Shown: positions 34,200 through 43,278 of the stretch, piece by piece
Numbering within the stretch: the first letter of the stretch is position 1
Layout: each line of letters opens with the position of its first letter
Origin: Clostridia bacterium
Lineage (GTDB): Bacteria; Bacillota; Clostridia; Oscillospirales; CAG-382
Direction: 5' to 3'
Assembly: GCA_017625615.1 (NCBI GenBank)
Contig: JAGAKP010000007.1
Span: 1-47,933, forward strand
Length of the DNA: 47,933 nt
The notes under the pieces: model-generated
Seen by the model: the letters and a program-made list of their open reading frames with translations, nothing else
Told to the model about the DNA's origin: nothing
Databases searched by the model: none
Translations under genes and position numbers: made by a program

Positions 34200-34991
34200 A
34201 TGAATATTGGCAACAAAATAAAGGAACTGCGAAAAAGCAGGGGAATAACACAGGAACAGCTTGCAGAAAGCATAGGCATTTCTTTTCAGGCTGTAAGTAA
34301 ATGGGAAAATAATATAGCATTTCCCGATATCACGCTATTACCTGTTTTAGCGCGCTATTTTGACGTGTCAATGGATACGCTTTTCGATTTTAACCAAAGT
34401 GAAATAGAAGAAAAAGCACTGGATATAGCAAAAGAAAGCTGGAAATATCGATTTAGCGATAAAGAAAAAGCGCGTGAAATACTGGAAAAAGGTTTAAAAG
34501 AGTATCCGGATAACGACATCCTGCTGTGTAATCTTTTGTACGTAGTGGATATGGATTCAAACCCCGATGAAGCTGTTAAGATAGGTTCCAAAATACTCGA
34601 CGTCACCAAGGATGAAGCTTTGAAATATGATGCCTGCCGTTTTATGGCGTATGCTTACAAAGCCAAAAAAGATCTCGAAAGTGCCCGAAAGGTAATTGAT
34701 ATCATACCCGAAATCTATATATCGCATCTTTCCGTAAAGGCAGAAGTACTGGAAGGTGAGGAAAGATGGATTGCAGCTTGCACAGAAGAAGGGGTTTGCT
34801 TGCAGAATATGCTGGATATGCATTTGATAATGGTTGATTGTCATAAAGAAAAAGGCGAATTGAAAAAAGCATTGCGCCAATGTGAAAAGTCTTTAAATAT
34901 TTTGGATGTACTTGAGTGTGGCAGTAATTGGGATACTGTAAGAAGCGTTTTTAAACAAAAATCAGAAGAATTAAAGGCAGAAATGAAATAA
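34200..34991 (+). CDS. XRE-family helix-turn-helix regulator with TPR-like C-terminus
   Basis: 263 residues. The N-terminal HTH (about 5-60) reads I-T-Q-E-Q-L-A-E-S-I-G-I-S-F-Q-A-V-S-K-W-E-N, ending Y-F-D-V-S-M-D-T-L-F-D-F as in many clostridial XRE proteins. The remainder is helical, with TPR-like repeats (A-R-E-I-L-E-K-G-L-K-E-Y-P-D-N, K-K-A-L-R-Q-C-E-K-S-L), as in regulators that sense peptides or partner proteins. The codons are more A/T-rich than those of flanking genes. AGGAGGT is 6 nt before the ATG. The targets are unknown. Confidence 0.9.
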   Translation: MNIGNKIKELRKSRGITQEQLAESIGISFQAVSKWENNIAFPDITLLPVLARYFDVSMDTLFDFNQSEIEEKALDIAKESWKYRFSDKEKAREILEKGLKEYPDNDILLCNLLYVVDMDSNPDEAVKIGSKILDVTKDEALKYDACRFMAYAYKAKKDLESARKVIDIIPEIYISHLSVKAEVLEGEERWIAACTEEGVCLQNMLDMHLIMVDCHKEKGELKKALRQCEKSLNILDVLECGSNWDTVRSVFKQKSEELKAEMK

Positions 34992-34996
34992 TTGAG

Positions 34997-35031
34997 AATT
35001 CCCGCAAAGCGTTATGCTCTGCGGGAATTTT
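34997..35031. terminator. Bidirectional terminator between XRE and phosphoesterase genes
   Basis: 10-bp outer stem (34997-35006 with 35020-35029) with an inner AGC/GCT pair and T-run on either strand. The genes converge here. Confidence 0.85.
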
Positions 35032-35038
35032 AATGTGT

Positions 35039-37507
35039 CTATTTCTTTTTTAGTATTACGGCAACCGTTACCGCGCCGATAACTATGGCAATTACCATTA
35101 TCGATATGGGCAGTATCAGACTGCCTTTACCGCTTTTATCGGTATCGGATAAGCTTTCCTCTGCGGAAACGGCACTTTCGCTTTCCTGCTCGGATACCGT
35201 TTCATCGGGGATACTTTCTTCCGTTTCGTATTCCGTCATAACCATCAAGCGGTTAATGATAACCTTGGTGTCAGCTTCACCGGAGGCGAATATTTTTATA
35301 CCGCTTACGGTCAGCGTACCGTCATCGTTGTAGCATCCTTTGGGAAACTCCACCGTGCTAAGATCAAGTGTACCGCTTATCACGCTTCCGTCTCCCTTGA
35401 CGTCACCGCTTCCCGAAGAAATGGTAACTCCCGAAAAATAGGAATTTAACTTTATATACTGTCCCTCAACGGGTGAATCCGCCGTACTGCCGTTAAAAAA
35501 CAGCAGAATACTTGTTTGCGAATTCTTTTCAATCAAAAGATCGTAATACAGCGAAGCCTTTTCGGGATCAAAGGTAACGGGAGACTCAAGGGTGTAGCCT
35601 GCATCGGGCCACTTTCCGTCGGTGTTGTACAGAACCAGCGCGTTATCTTCATTCTTTTCAGCAACCAACGTGGATTTATCATACTTCCAGTCATCGGGAT
35701 CGGTGGAAATTATACTTTCGCCCTCGTAAACATACCCTTCGTTGGGTGCATATCCGTTAAGAGTAACTACCGCTCCCACGGTGAGCACCTTTCGCATGCT
35801 TGCGCGGAAGGAGCTTTCGTAAGAAGCAGTGTTTATGACCAAAGCAAATCCGTCCTCGGGAATATCCTCTTCCTTGGCTTCGCCCGATGCAGTGGAAGCA
35901 GAAAGAAGAGTATACTTGTTTTTGCTTCCTTCAACAGGGGAGAAGGTGAATATCATATTCCACTTGTTATCGTCATCCTTGTTATAGGTGGTTTTTCCCC
36001 AAGTGCTGTCAAATATAACGAGCTCGTCCGCCTTCACGGTACGGTTTGCGCCGTTGATATTGAATTCTCTGCCAATTGAATCTATTACCACGTTTGCGTG
36101 GGATAAAGCCATAGGCGTTATAACGCCCGAGATCTGGCTGAAGGTAACTACCTGTCCCACGGTAACGCCGTTAATATCAAAACCGTTACCGTTTCGGTCC
36201 TTTGCGTCCTTTGCAATTACCAGAACCATACCATCCTGCGGTATAACGGGCATAGTGCTACCGTCCTTAATAATATCGGTTACACGGTAACCCTTCTTGC
36301 TTTCGTACCGTACGGTAACGTAGCTTACGTCCGCTTTTCCCTTTACCGCGTCGCGGGCATCCAGTGAAAAGGTGCGGTCGTAAATACCTGCGTTGTTATA
36401 GGTGCTTCCGCTTTCGGACGTGTTTATATAGTTAAGCGGAAGAACGGTTTTTTCTTTATCGCCGAAGACTGCCGCCGATTTGAGTACGACCGTTCCTTTT
36501 TCGGGGTCCTTTTCACTCTTTTTTGCGGGAACGGAAAAATCAAAGGGAACGGTAAACTCATCGCGGTAACCGTATTCGTCCATTTCGTCGCCGCGGTTAT
36601 CGTAGGCGTTAAAATCCTTCAGGTACGGGGAATAGGTGCGGAAGGAAATATTACCGTCCTTTTTATCAAACTCCAGAAACCTCATATATCCGTTTCCGCC
36701 GTTTGTAAGATTTTGGTAATTAGCCATCAACTGATAAACTGTTCTGTCCGCTTCGCCGTCACCGTTATCGTCAATATGGTCAATAAGTTTTACCGCGTTA
36801 TAGTTGTGACCGCAAAATACCATCCGCACGTTGGGATTTTTAAGCACTACCTTTTCAAATATCTCGTTTCCGATCTCGGTGCGTGTTCCGTCAGCGTAAA
36901 GATATTCGTGGAAGGATATAAAGGCAATACGGCTTGAATACCGTTCAAGCACGTCGTTGAGCCATTTGTAATCCTCCTCGCTGTGGTCGCCGTATCCGAG
37001 ATAAACAAAGATAAAATCAGTATTTCCTTCGCTTATGAGATCGTAGTGCCCGCGGTTATCGTCGTAGCTTTCGCCGTACCAGGAATTGGAATTAAAGCGC
37101 TTTTCACCGAAATATTCGCTGAACTCGGTGTGGTCCTTACCGTCAACGTCGTGGTTACCCGCAAGTACGCCGTAGGGCAAGCCCGCTTCGTCCCACTTTT
37201 TGTATTGCTCGGTAACGAAATTCCATTGTTCACGGTTGTGAGGCAGGTCGACGAAATCTCCCGTGTGAACGATATATTTCATATTCAACCGCTCGAAGTT
37301 TTCAACTACCCATTCATTTTGCTGTACGAGGATATCTTGGTAAGCAAAGGAATACCATTGGGGATCGCTTGTCCACAGAATCGTGAAGTTGTCTTCCTCC
37401 AAAACCTCGATATCATTGGCATAAACCTGTGTTGCGGGGATAAGCGCCAAAAGAAATATTAAAACTATGGAAAAAGAAAGCAGGCGTCTTACGGACGGCT
37501 TTTTCAT
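35039..37507 (-). CDS. Large secreted calcineurin-like phosphoesterase, membrane-tethered
   Basis: 822 residues. Signal peptide (about 1-30, cleavage after V-Y-A); metallophosphoesterase domain (about 38-330) with W-T-S-D-P-Q-W (Asp48), H-T-G-D-F-V-D (83-87), A-G-N-H-D (116-120), F-H-E-Y and F-C-G-H-N; several beta-rich repeats (about 350-740); a Ser/Glu linker; a membrane helix and K-K-K tail. The first motif has D-x-Q rather than D-x-H, as in a common subgroup. Substrate is unknown; likely extracellular phosphate esters. ATG 37507 is one base after the upstream stop codon, so coupling is likely. Confidence 0.88.
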   Translation of the reverse strand: MKKPSVRRLLSFSIVLIFLLALIPATQVYANDIEVLEEDNFTILWTSDPQWYSFAYQDILVQQNEWVVENFERLNMKYIVHTGDFVDLPHNREQWNFVTEQYKKWDEAGLPYGVLAGNHDVDGKDHTEFSEYFGEKRFNSNSWYGESYDDNRGHYDLISEGNTDFIFVYLGYGDHSEEDYKWLNDVLERYSSRIAFISFHEYLYADGTRTEIGNEIFEKVVLKNPNVRMVFCGHNYNAVKLIDHIDDNGDGEADRTVYQLMANYQNLTNGGNGYMRFLEFDKKDGNISFRTYSPYLKDFNAYDNRGDEMDEYGYRDEFTVPFDFSVPAKKSEKDPEKGTVVLKSAAVFGDKEKTVLPLNYINTSESGSTYNNAGIYDRTFSLDARDAVKGKADVSYVTVRYESKKGYRVTDIIKDGSTMPVIPQDGMVLVIAKDAKDRNGNGFDINGVTVGQVVTFSQISGVITPMALSHANVVIDSIGREFNINGANRTVKADELVIFDSTWGKTTYNKDDDNKWNMIFTFSPVEGSKNKYTLLSASTASGEAKEEDIPEDGFALVINTASYESSFRASMRKVLTVGAVVTLNGYAPNEGYVYEGESIISTDPDDWKYDKSTLVAEKNEDNALVLYNTDGKWPDAGYTLESPVTFDPEKASLYYDLLIEKNSQTSILLFFNGSTADSPVEGQYIKLNSYFSGVTISSGSGDVKGDGSVISGTLDLSTVEFPKGCYNDDGTLTVSGIKIFASGEADTKVIINRLMVMTEYETEESIPDETVSEQESESAVSAEESLSDTDKSGKGSLILPISIMVIAIVIGAVTVAVILKKK

Positions 37508-37508
37508 A

Positions 37509-38672
37509 TTATTCAATAACCTTTCCGAAATCTTCGATTTCATCAATTGTTGTGTACATTACCCCATAGTGGAATTCGGTGCCCTTTTCACATTCTGCCG
37601 CCATACGCTTTTGCAGACTGCTGCCTTCGCGTATAAATCTGCAGTCGGCACCAAAGGAGCCAACGTTGGGAAGAATATGCATACTGCGGTTTACCGCAAG
37701 AATATTACTGGTTTCGGGAAGCACCTTTTCAAGCTGAGGCGAGAATATCCACGAATAACCCGCTATGGCCTTGGGCTTGTGCTGAGGATAAAAATCCTTG
37801 TAAAACTCAACCGCCATTTTATATGCTTCTTTTATTGCGGAGGGGGTGTACTCTATTTTGGCGGGAATATGTATTTCAATGGTGTGAGTGCCGCCGCGGA
37901 GGTAATCCTTCCAGATCTCCTTTGAAAATTCCGTAGGCGAGGTCTCAACGGCACCGCCCGCGATTACCACGTTGCCAACGTATTTTTCCTCATCCTCATA
38001 GAAGGTCGTCTTGCCGATAGATTTTTCCTCGCAGTCAACAAGCTCGCCCTCTTTGCCGATAAAATACTCACCGCCTACGAGAGAAACGTATCTTTTCCCG
38101 TCGGTTATAACGGGGAAGTCACCGGTAAATTCACCGGGCACGAACTTGAGCACGCCGAACATAAACATACATCCGCCTGCACAAAGCATATTCCAGTGCC
38201 ACTCAAGAATACCCCAATATCCCTTCTGACCAAAGCACGCCTGCGAATATCCGCGGAAAGCACCGATGTTTTCTTGGTTAAGGTCAACGGGAGGCTTTTT
38301 GTTTTTAAGTGTGTTTGCAAGCTGTGTGGCAACCAGTACCCAGCCTACCTGCTCGGGCTTAAGTCCTTTAACCGTAAAAAGATCGTCCCAGTAAATGTAG
38401 TTCACCCAAGGGACTCTTTTATATACCGTAAGACACGCCAGAAAGGATCCGCACAGATGTGCGTTATCGTCGGCGTTTATTATCTCCGCACACTTTATAA
38501 GTGCCGCCTTGCCGTCCTCGGGCAGGGAAGTGGCGTCAGCAACCATTGCCGCATCCTCTGAAGAAAGCAAAGGAACGCTTCTGTCGTATTCCGAAATAAA
38601 CTCGTCGTAGTAATCAGCCGCATAAGAAGGCATGGTAAAATTGAATTTTCCGCAAAGCTCCGTATAGGTCAT
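37509..38672 (-). CDS. GNAT-like acyltransferase-domain protein (NAT_N/GNAT_C type)
   Basis: 387 residues, cytosolic. The second half resembles the GNAT-like C-terminal domain: H-T-I-E-I-H-I-P-A, a helix with A-Y-K-M-A-V-E-F-Y-K-D-F-Y-P, then Y-S-W-I-F-S-P-Q-L-E-K-V-L-P-E-T-S-N-I (about 305-325). The first half fits the helical NAT_N domain. Such proteins occur widely in Clostridia as 'acyltransferase domain-containing protein' with no known substrate. It lies between two phosphoesterase genes with gaps of 1-2 bp, so all three form one operon. Confidence 0.75.
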   Translation of the reverse strand: MTYTELCGKFNFTMPSYAADYYDEFISEYDRSVPLLSSEDAAMVADATSLPEDGKAALIKCAEIINADDNAHLCGSFLACLTVYKRVPWVNYIYWDDLFTVKGLKPEQVGWVLVATQLANTLKNKKPPVDLNQENIGAFRGYSQACFGQKGYWGILEWHWNMLCAGGCMFMFGVLKFVPGEFTGDFPVITDGKRYVSLVGGEYFIGKEGELVDCEEKSIGKTTFYEDEEKYVGNVVIAGGAVETSPTEFSKEIWKDYLRGGTHTIEIHIPAKIEYTPSAIKEAYKMAVEFYKDFYPQHKPKAIAGYSWIFSPQLEKVLPETSNILAVNRSMHILPNVGSFGADCRFIREGSSLQKRMAAECEKGTEFHYGVMYTTIDEIEDFGKVIE

Positions 38673-38674
38673 TT

Positions 38675-39496
38675 TTATTCTCCTATAATGTATTTGTTAA
38701 GATTTCCCGTAATACCCTGGGATGAAACGTACTGTGTAACGCCTTCGGTTATTTCCGAATTGCATATAAAGTGCAGATGTCCCGCAAGCACCGCCGCAAC
38801 GCTGCCTGCGTTTGCTTTGATAGTGTTGATAAATTCAAGGTTTTCTTCGGGGCAACCGTCATAGTTGAGCTGGAAATATTCGCCCGCTCTCCGCAACGCA
38901 TGCTCGTTACCCACCGTCATTATGGGAACGTGCATTGCGATGATTACGGTCTTTCCGCTTGAAAGTGCCTGCTTCAAAGCATCGTTTTGCTCTTTCGTAA
39001 TAACTCTCTGTGAATTATCAAAGCCGATGATAATAAGATCGTCAAATTCGATTTTTTGTACGGGCTTTTTCATCATGGAAATAAGTCCCTCTTCGGGAAT
39101 TTCCGCTTCCTTTTCGTGGTTACCGCAGACTGCCATCATCGGACAGCGTACCTTTTCAAAATATTCGTTTGTAATGCGGACGTTTGCACCGCTTACGTAA
39201 TCCAAAGTGTCTCCCGCGATAACAAGCGCGTCACCGTCTGCAGACGCTTCAATAAGATTTGAAAAATGTTCAATAGCGCTTTTTGCCTGCATTTCACCGT
39301 AAGGCTCACTGTATGCGCTCGTAAAGCTTTGGCGTATGTTTATCCAGGATTCTGTCTGCTTTTTCGCTCTTTCGGTTTCTTTTTCATCGGAAAGCGCATC
39401 GTACTCCGTCAGATGAGAATCGCTGAAATGGTATACGGTCTTCTTTTTTACTCCCTTTACGGGAATAACGTAGGTATGTAAAAGTATTTTTTCCAT
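38675..39496 (-). CDS. Cytosolic metallophosphoesterase
   Basis: 273 residues with no signal peptide. The motif series is complete: H-F-S-D-S-H (Asp26, His28), I-A-G-D-T-L-D, V-C-G-N-H-E, A-M-H-V-P and L-A-G-H-L-H. Start ATG 39496 has GAGGTG 6 nt upstream. Residues between motifs do not point to a known substrate. First gene of the operon with the GNAT-like protein and the secreted phosphoesterase, read from the promoter at 39525-39553. Confidence 0.88.
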   Translation of the reverse strand: MEKILLHTYVIPVKGVKKKTVYHFSDSHLTEYDALSDEKETERAKKQTESWINIRQSFTSAYSEPYGEMQAKSAIEHFSNLIEASADGDALVIAGDTLDYVSGANVRITNEYFEKVRCPMMAVCGNHEKEAEIPEEGLISMMKKPVQKIEFDDLIIIGFDNSQRVITKEQNDALKQALSSGKTVIIAMHVPIMTVGNEHALRRAGEYFQLNYDGCPEENLEFINTIKANAGSVAAVLAGHLHFICNSEITEGVTQYVSSQGITGNLNKYIIGE

Positions 39497-39524
39497 TTGT
39501 ATCACCTCTTTGAATGATAGAAAA

Positions 39525-39553
39525 ATTATACCACGTTTTTGTCGTTAAAACAA
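39525..39553 (-). promoter_or_regulatory. Promoter of the phosphoesterase operon
   Basis: Minus strand: -35 TTGTTT (39553-39548), 17-bp spacer, -10 TATAAT (39530-39525). Its -35 box lies 7 bp from that of the divergent promoter. Confidence 0.8.
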
Positions 39554-39560
39554 GTTGAAA

Positions 39561-39589
39561 TTGACATTTATTCCAAACTATGCTATTAT
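39561..39589 (+). promoter_or_regulatory. Promoter of the GH26-like operon
   Basis: -35 TTGACA (39561-39566), 17-bp spacer, extended -10 TGCTATTAT (TATTAT 39584-39589). Confidence 0.85.
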
Positions 39590-39649
39590 ATAATAGCAAA
39601 TATAAAGAAACGGATGTATAACACCCAAAATTTTTACGGAGGATTTTTT

Positions 39650-41533
39650 ATGAAAAGAATTTTTGCCGCATTACTGCTGGTGCTTATGATATTGCCCGCA
39701 GTGGTTGCCTGCACTCCAGAGGACGTTTCCGCTCCCGATACAAGTGCAGTTTCCGACACGGAGGAGAGTGAAGCTTTGATTACAGATAAAAACGCTGCTT
39801 CTTTTTGGAAGGATACCTATAAGGATTCCGAAAAGGGCATAGACACCGCCGATAAGGTCTATTCTCTCGGCGTATACGCAGACGGCGTTTCTCTCGGCTC
39901 GGTTACCGAAGCAGAGGGAACCGATATCCGCTATCTTTTCGGCGGTAACGGTTATACCCGCGCCGTAAACCTTCCCGAGGGATACTGTCTCACACTTCCC
40001 GGCGGCAAGGTAGAAGCAGATTTTAATCTCGGTGCTCTCCGTTCACAGTATTTTACCGATGATTACTGCCTTACCGTTACTTATGAAAATCAGAATCCCT
40101 ACGGCGCAAACCAGCACGGCTGGGATATTTATACCGGTGAATGGCTTACCGAGCAGTTCGGCGACGTAAAGTTCCTTGCAGATAACAACCTCCGCCGTAC
40201 GAGACCTGTCGTTACCGATTCCACCGAAATAATACCCGGTTATTCCGTTTCCGTTCACAGCATTACCATCAATCTGCCCCTTAAGTGCGAGATGCCTTAT
40301 TACAATATTGCTATCGTCCGTCCCGCAGATTCCTTCGAGTATTTCTTCCTGTTCGTTTTCAAGTCCACCGAGGATATGTCCGAGCAGTTTGACGAAATGC
40401 TCGCCTCCTTTACCGAGATCGACCGCGTAGGCACTCCCGTAAACGGTCAGGGCGCTTACGAAGTCACCATTCCCGAAACGTGGAACGATGAGACCAAGGC
40501 TTATTACGATAAGCTCTGCAAGCAGGACCACGTTGATTGGGGCGCATTCTACGAAAAGAACGACGACGCTTACATAGAATGGCTTTCAAGCGAAGAAGCG
40601 CTCGACCACGATATGGAAGTATTTATGACCTATATGCACATGGGCTGGTACGACAGTGAATCCACCTTTGAGGAAAGCATAAAGGAACGTGCTGAAAAGC
40701 ACGCAGGCGGTAACGGCTTCAACGGCAAGCCCGTGCTTATGTTCACGTATCAGTGGACCTATACCAACAACGCCGCCAATGGTGATACTCCCATGTACGA
40801 TATTCTCCGCGGCAAGATGGATAACAAATTCCGTGAGCTTGCGCAGTCCCTCAAGGAATACGGCAAGCCCGTCCTGTTCCGTCTCTGCAACGAAATGAAC
40901 ACTGACTGGACCGATTACTGCGGTATGCTTTCTCTTGCAGACCCCGATATCTTCCGGATGTGCTGGGAGCGTATGTACAACATCTTCCAGGAGGAGGGCG
41001 TTGACAACTGTATCTGGATCTTTAACCCCATCGCAACGAGCTGTCCTTACTCCAACTGGGGCAATATGCTTTGCTATATGCCCGATGAAAAGTGCGTTCA
41101 GATGTACGGCGTTACCAATTACGCTATGAACAACGAGCCCGAGCAGGATTCCTTCGAGAAAATGTATACCTACGTATACGAGCAGAGCACTCCTTACTTC
41201 GATAATTATCCTTGGTGTATCGGTGAATTTGCTTGCGGCGCAGGCGGAGCATATCAGTATAGCTGGTCCTCTCAGTCATATATTCAGACCGAGCTTGGCA
41301 GAAACGAAAAGAGACAGGCTAAGTGGATAGAGGAAATGTTCAAAAACTTCGAAAACGACGATGAATTCTGTAAGCGCATCAAGGTTGCGGTATGGTTCTC
41401 CGCAAACGACTACGCTTCCGTCGACGGAGAAAGCGTTATCACCAACTACCTCAAGCTTGATGAGAATATTCCCGAAACCCTTGCGGCATTCAGAAAAGGT
41501 CTTGCCGAAATGAAAGAGGATACACTGAAATGA
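39650..41533 (+). CDS. GH26-like glycoside hydrolase lipoprotein
   Basis: 627 residues. Lipobox signal (A-V-V-A-C, Cys20 or nearby), a Ser/Asp/Glu linker (about 22-45), a beta-rich N-terminal domain (about 50-290) and a TIM-barrel-like part (about 300-620). Barrel motifs fit GH26: P-V-L-F-R-L-C-N-E-M-N-T-D-W with Glu415 as acid/base and C-I-G-E-F-A-C-G with Glu526 as nucleophile. GH26 enzymes are mostly beta-mannanases, so surface mannan or mixed-linked glucan cleavage is likely but unproven. GGAGG lies 7 nt before ATG 39650. The gene overlaps the next one by 4 bp. Confidence 0.8.
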   Translation: MKRIFAALLLVLMILPAVVACTPEDVSAPDTSAVSDTEESEALITDKNAASFWKDTYKDSEKGIDTADKVYSLGVYADGVSLGSVTEAEGTDIRYLFGGNGYTRAVNLPEGYCLTLPGGKVEADFNLGALRSQYFTDDYCLTVTYENQNPYGANQHGWDIYTGEWLTEQFGDVKFLADNNLRRTRPVVTDSTEIIPGYSVSVHSITINLPLKCEMPYYNIAIVRPADSFEYFFLFVFKSTEDMSEQFDEMLASFTEIDRVGTPVNGQGAYEVTIPETWNDETKAYYDKLCKQDHVDWGAFYEKNDDAYIEWLSSEEALDHDMEVFMTYMHMGWYDSESTFEESIKERAEKHAGGNGFNGKPVLMFTYQWTYTNNAANGDTPMYDILRGKMDNKFRELAQSLKEYGKPVLFRLCNEMNTDWTDYCGMLSLADPDIFRMCWERMYNIFQEEGVDNCIWIFNPIATSCPYSNWGNMLCYMPDEKCVQMYGVTNYAMNNEPEQDSFEKMYTYVYEQSTPYFDNYPWCIGEFACGAGGAYQYSWSSQSYIQTELGRNEKRQAKWIEEMFKNFENDDEFCKRIKVAVWFSANDYASVDGESVITNYLKLDENIPETLAAFRKGLAEMKEDTLK

Positions 41534-42183
41534 TACTGTATATTATCCGTCATGCAGACCCCGATTACGCAAATAACACCATAACCGAATTCGGCTGGGA
41601 GGAAGCGCACGCCCTTGCAGATTGGCTTAAGGACGTTCAGATCGACCGCATCTACGCTTCTCCCCTCGGCAGAGCGTTGGATACCGCCGCTCCCACCTGC
41701 AAGGAAAAGGGACTCGAGCCTACGATACTCCCTTGGACGGCGGAGAGTATGGATTATATGGAATCCCACCGCTTTACGCCCGAAAGTAACTGCTCTTATA
41801 GCTTTGACCTTCAGCACGGAGTACATAACTTCAAGGACCATTACGAGGAAAACCGCATGGCTACCGTTGAGAATATGATCAAAAGCTCCGATGAGTTTCT
41901 CGCCTCCTGCGGTTATTCCAGAGAGGGCGCATTCTACCGTATAACCAATCATAATAACGATAGCATCGCTGTTTTCTGCCACGGCGGATTCGGCTGTGCG
42001 TGGATCGCCCACTTGCTTAACACCGCACCCGGCGTTATGTATCCCGGAATATCCCTCAATACAAGCAGTGTTACCACCTTCGAATTCCGCAATTCGGATA
42101 CGGGCTTTACCCGTCCCGTCCTTAAGCGTCTCGGCGAAATAGACCATATCCGCCGTGCGGGACTCAGAATAAACAACAGATAA
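41530..42183 (+). CDS. Histidine phosphatase (phosphoglycerate-mutase-like)
   Basis: 217 residues, cytosolic. It begins with the catalytic R-H-A motif (Arg7-His8), has the early S-P-L-G-R-A (about residues 44-49) and the second histidine in F-C-H-G-G-F-G. These are the branch-2-like hallmarks of the histidine phosphatase superfamily; the substrate is not determined. It overlaps the GH26-like gene by ATGA, and an esterase gene follows after 13 bp. Confidence 0.88.
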   Translation: MILYIIRHADPDYANNTITEFGWEEAHALADWLKDVQIDRIYASPLGRALDTAAPTCKEKGLEPTILPWTAESMDYMESHRFTPESNCSYSFDLQHGVHNFKDHYEENRMATVENMIKSSDEFLASCGYSREGAFYRITNHNNDSIAVFCHGGFGCAWIAHLLNTAPGVMYPGISLNTSSVTTFEFRNSDTGFTRPVLKRLGEIDHIRRAGLRINNR

Positions 42184-42196
42184 AAAGGAGAACGCC

Positions 42197-43135
42197 ATGC
42201 GAAAAATATTGGCTGTGCTTTTGTGTATGCTTTTCGTAACCTTACCGCTTACCGCCAACGCGGCAGGCAATATAAAAGAAACTGCAGGAAAATACACTTA
42301 TACAAACGAGGAAACCACCCTTCCTTACCGTCTCATCCTTCCCGAAAACTATGATGAGAGCAAGGAATACCCCCTTCTTTTCTTCTTCCACGGTGCAGGC
42401 GAGCGCGGCAATGACAACGAATTGCAGTTCTTCCACTGCGTTCAGTATCTTGCCGATAATATGCCCGAAACCATCATCGTTGCCCCTCAGTGCCCCGTAA
42501 ACCACCAGTGGGTGGATACTCCTTGGGCAAACGGCGCATACTCTATCGAGGCTGTTCCCGAATCCAACGAAATGAAGGCGGTTATGGAGCTTCTCGAGGA
42601 GCTTAAGGAAAATTATTCCATAGATACCGACCGTATGTACGTTTCCGGTATCTCCATGGGCGGCTTCGGCACTTGGGACGCTATAATGCGTCATAACGAC
42701 GTTTTCGCGGCGGCAATAGCGGTTTGCGGCGGCGGAGATCCTTCTCAGGCTGAGAACCTCGTGGACGTTCCTCTGTACGTTTTCCACGGCGATGCAGACG
42801 ATGCGGTTCCCGTTTCAGGCTCCCGTGATACGGTTCAGGCTATCAAGGACGCGGGCGGCACGAAGGTTGAGTACGTAGAATACAAGGGCGCAGGCCACGG
42901 TATATGGAATCAGGCTTTCGCTACCGAGGGACTGCTTGAAAAGCTCCTTCAGCAGCGCCTTTCCGACCGTATTCCCGTAGAGGAATCCTCGGAAGAGCCC
43001 TCCGAGGCGGTAAGTGACACCTCCGAAACCGAAAAAGGCGGCTTCCTCTCCTTTGCACATCTCATTCCCATCATCGCCGCAGCCATCGCAGTTATCGGCT
43101 GTATAGTATTCGCAGTAGTCAAATATAAGAAATAA
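42197..43135 (+). CDS. Membrane-tethered alpha/beta-hydrolase esterase
   Basis: 312 residues. Signal peptide (about 1-23), alpha/beta-hydrolase domain (about 30-255), Ser/Glu linker (about 260-280), a C-terminal membrane helix and basic tail. The triad is visible: Ser153 in G-I-S-M-G-G-F-G, Asp in H-G-D-A-D-D-A-V-P and His in G-A-G-H-G-I-W. The F-F-F-H-G-A-G-E-R-G oxyanion strand also fits the esterase/PHB-depolymerase-like group that includes carbohydrate esterases. In operon with a GH26-like enzyme, de-esterification of glycans outside the cell is a reasonable role. Confidence 0.88.
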   Translation: MRKILAVLLCMLFVTLPLTANAAGNIKETAGKYTYTNEETTLPYRLILPENYDESKEYPLLFFFHGAGERGNDNELQFFHCVQYLADNMPETIIVAPQCPVNHQWVDTPWANGAYSIEAVPESNEMKAVMELLEELKENYSIDTDRMYVSGISMGGFGTWDAIMRHNDVFAAAIAVCGGGDPSQAENLVDVPLYVFHGDADDAVPVSGSRDTVQAIKDAGGTKVEYVEYKGAGHGIWNQAFATEGLLEKLLQQRLSDRIPVEESSEEPSEAVSDTSETEKGGFLSFAHLIPIIAAAIAVIGCIVFAVVKYKK

Positions 43136-43144
43136 AAGCAAAAA

Positions 43145-43176
43145 TTACGCCCCGTTCAAGCGGAGCGTAAGTTTTT
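43145..43176 (+). terminator. Terminator after the esterase gene
   Basis: TTACGC/GCGTAA stem (43145-43150 with 43165-43170) extended inside by CCG/CGG past one mismatch, then T5. Confidence 0.75.
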
Positions 43177-43239
43177 ATGCTCTTGTGTATATGCAGTTTA
43201 ACACCGTTATTGTGTTTTGTCCTTGCAGATATTATGAAA

Positions 43240-43273
43240 TTACCCCGCAAACGCTAACAGCTTCGCGGGGTAA
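43240..43273 (-). terminator. Terminator hairpin of tyrS
   Basis: 9-bp stem (43240-43248 with 43265-43273) directly after the tyrS stop, reading leftward. The T-run is short. Confidence 0.6.
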
Positions 43274-43278
43274 CCTAT

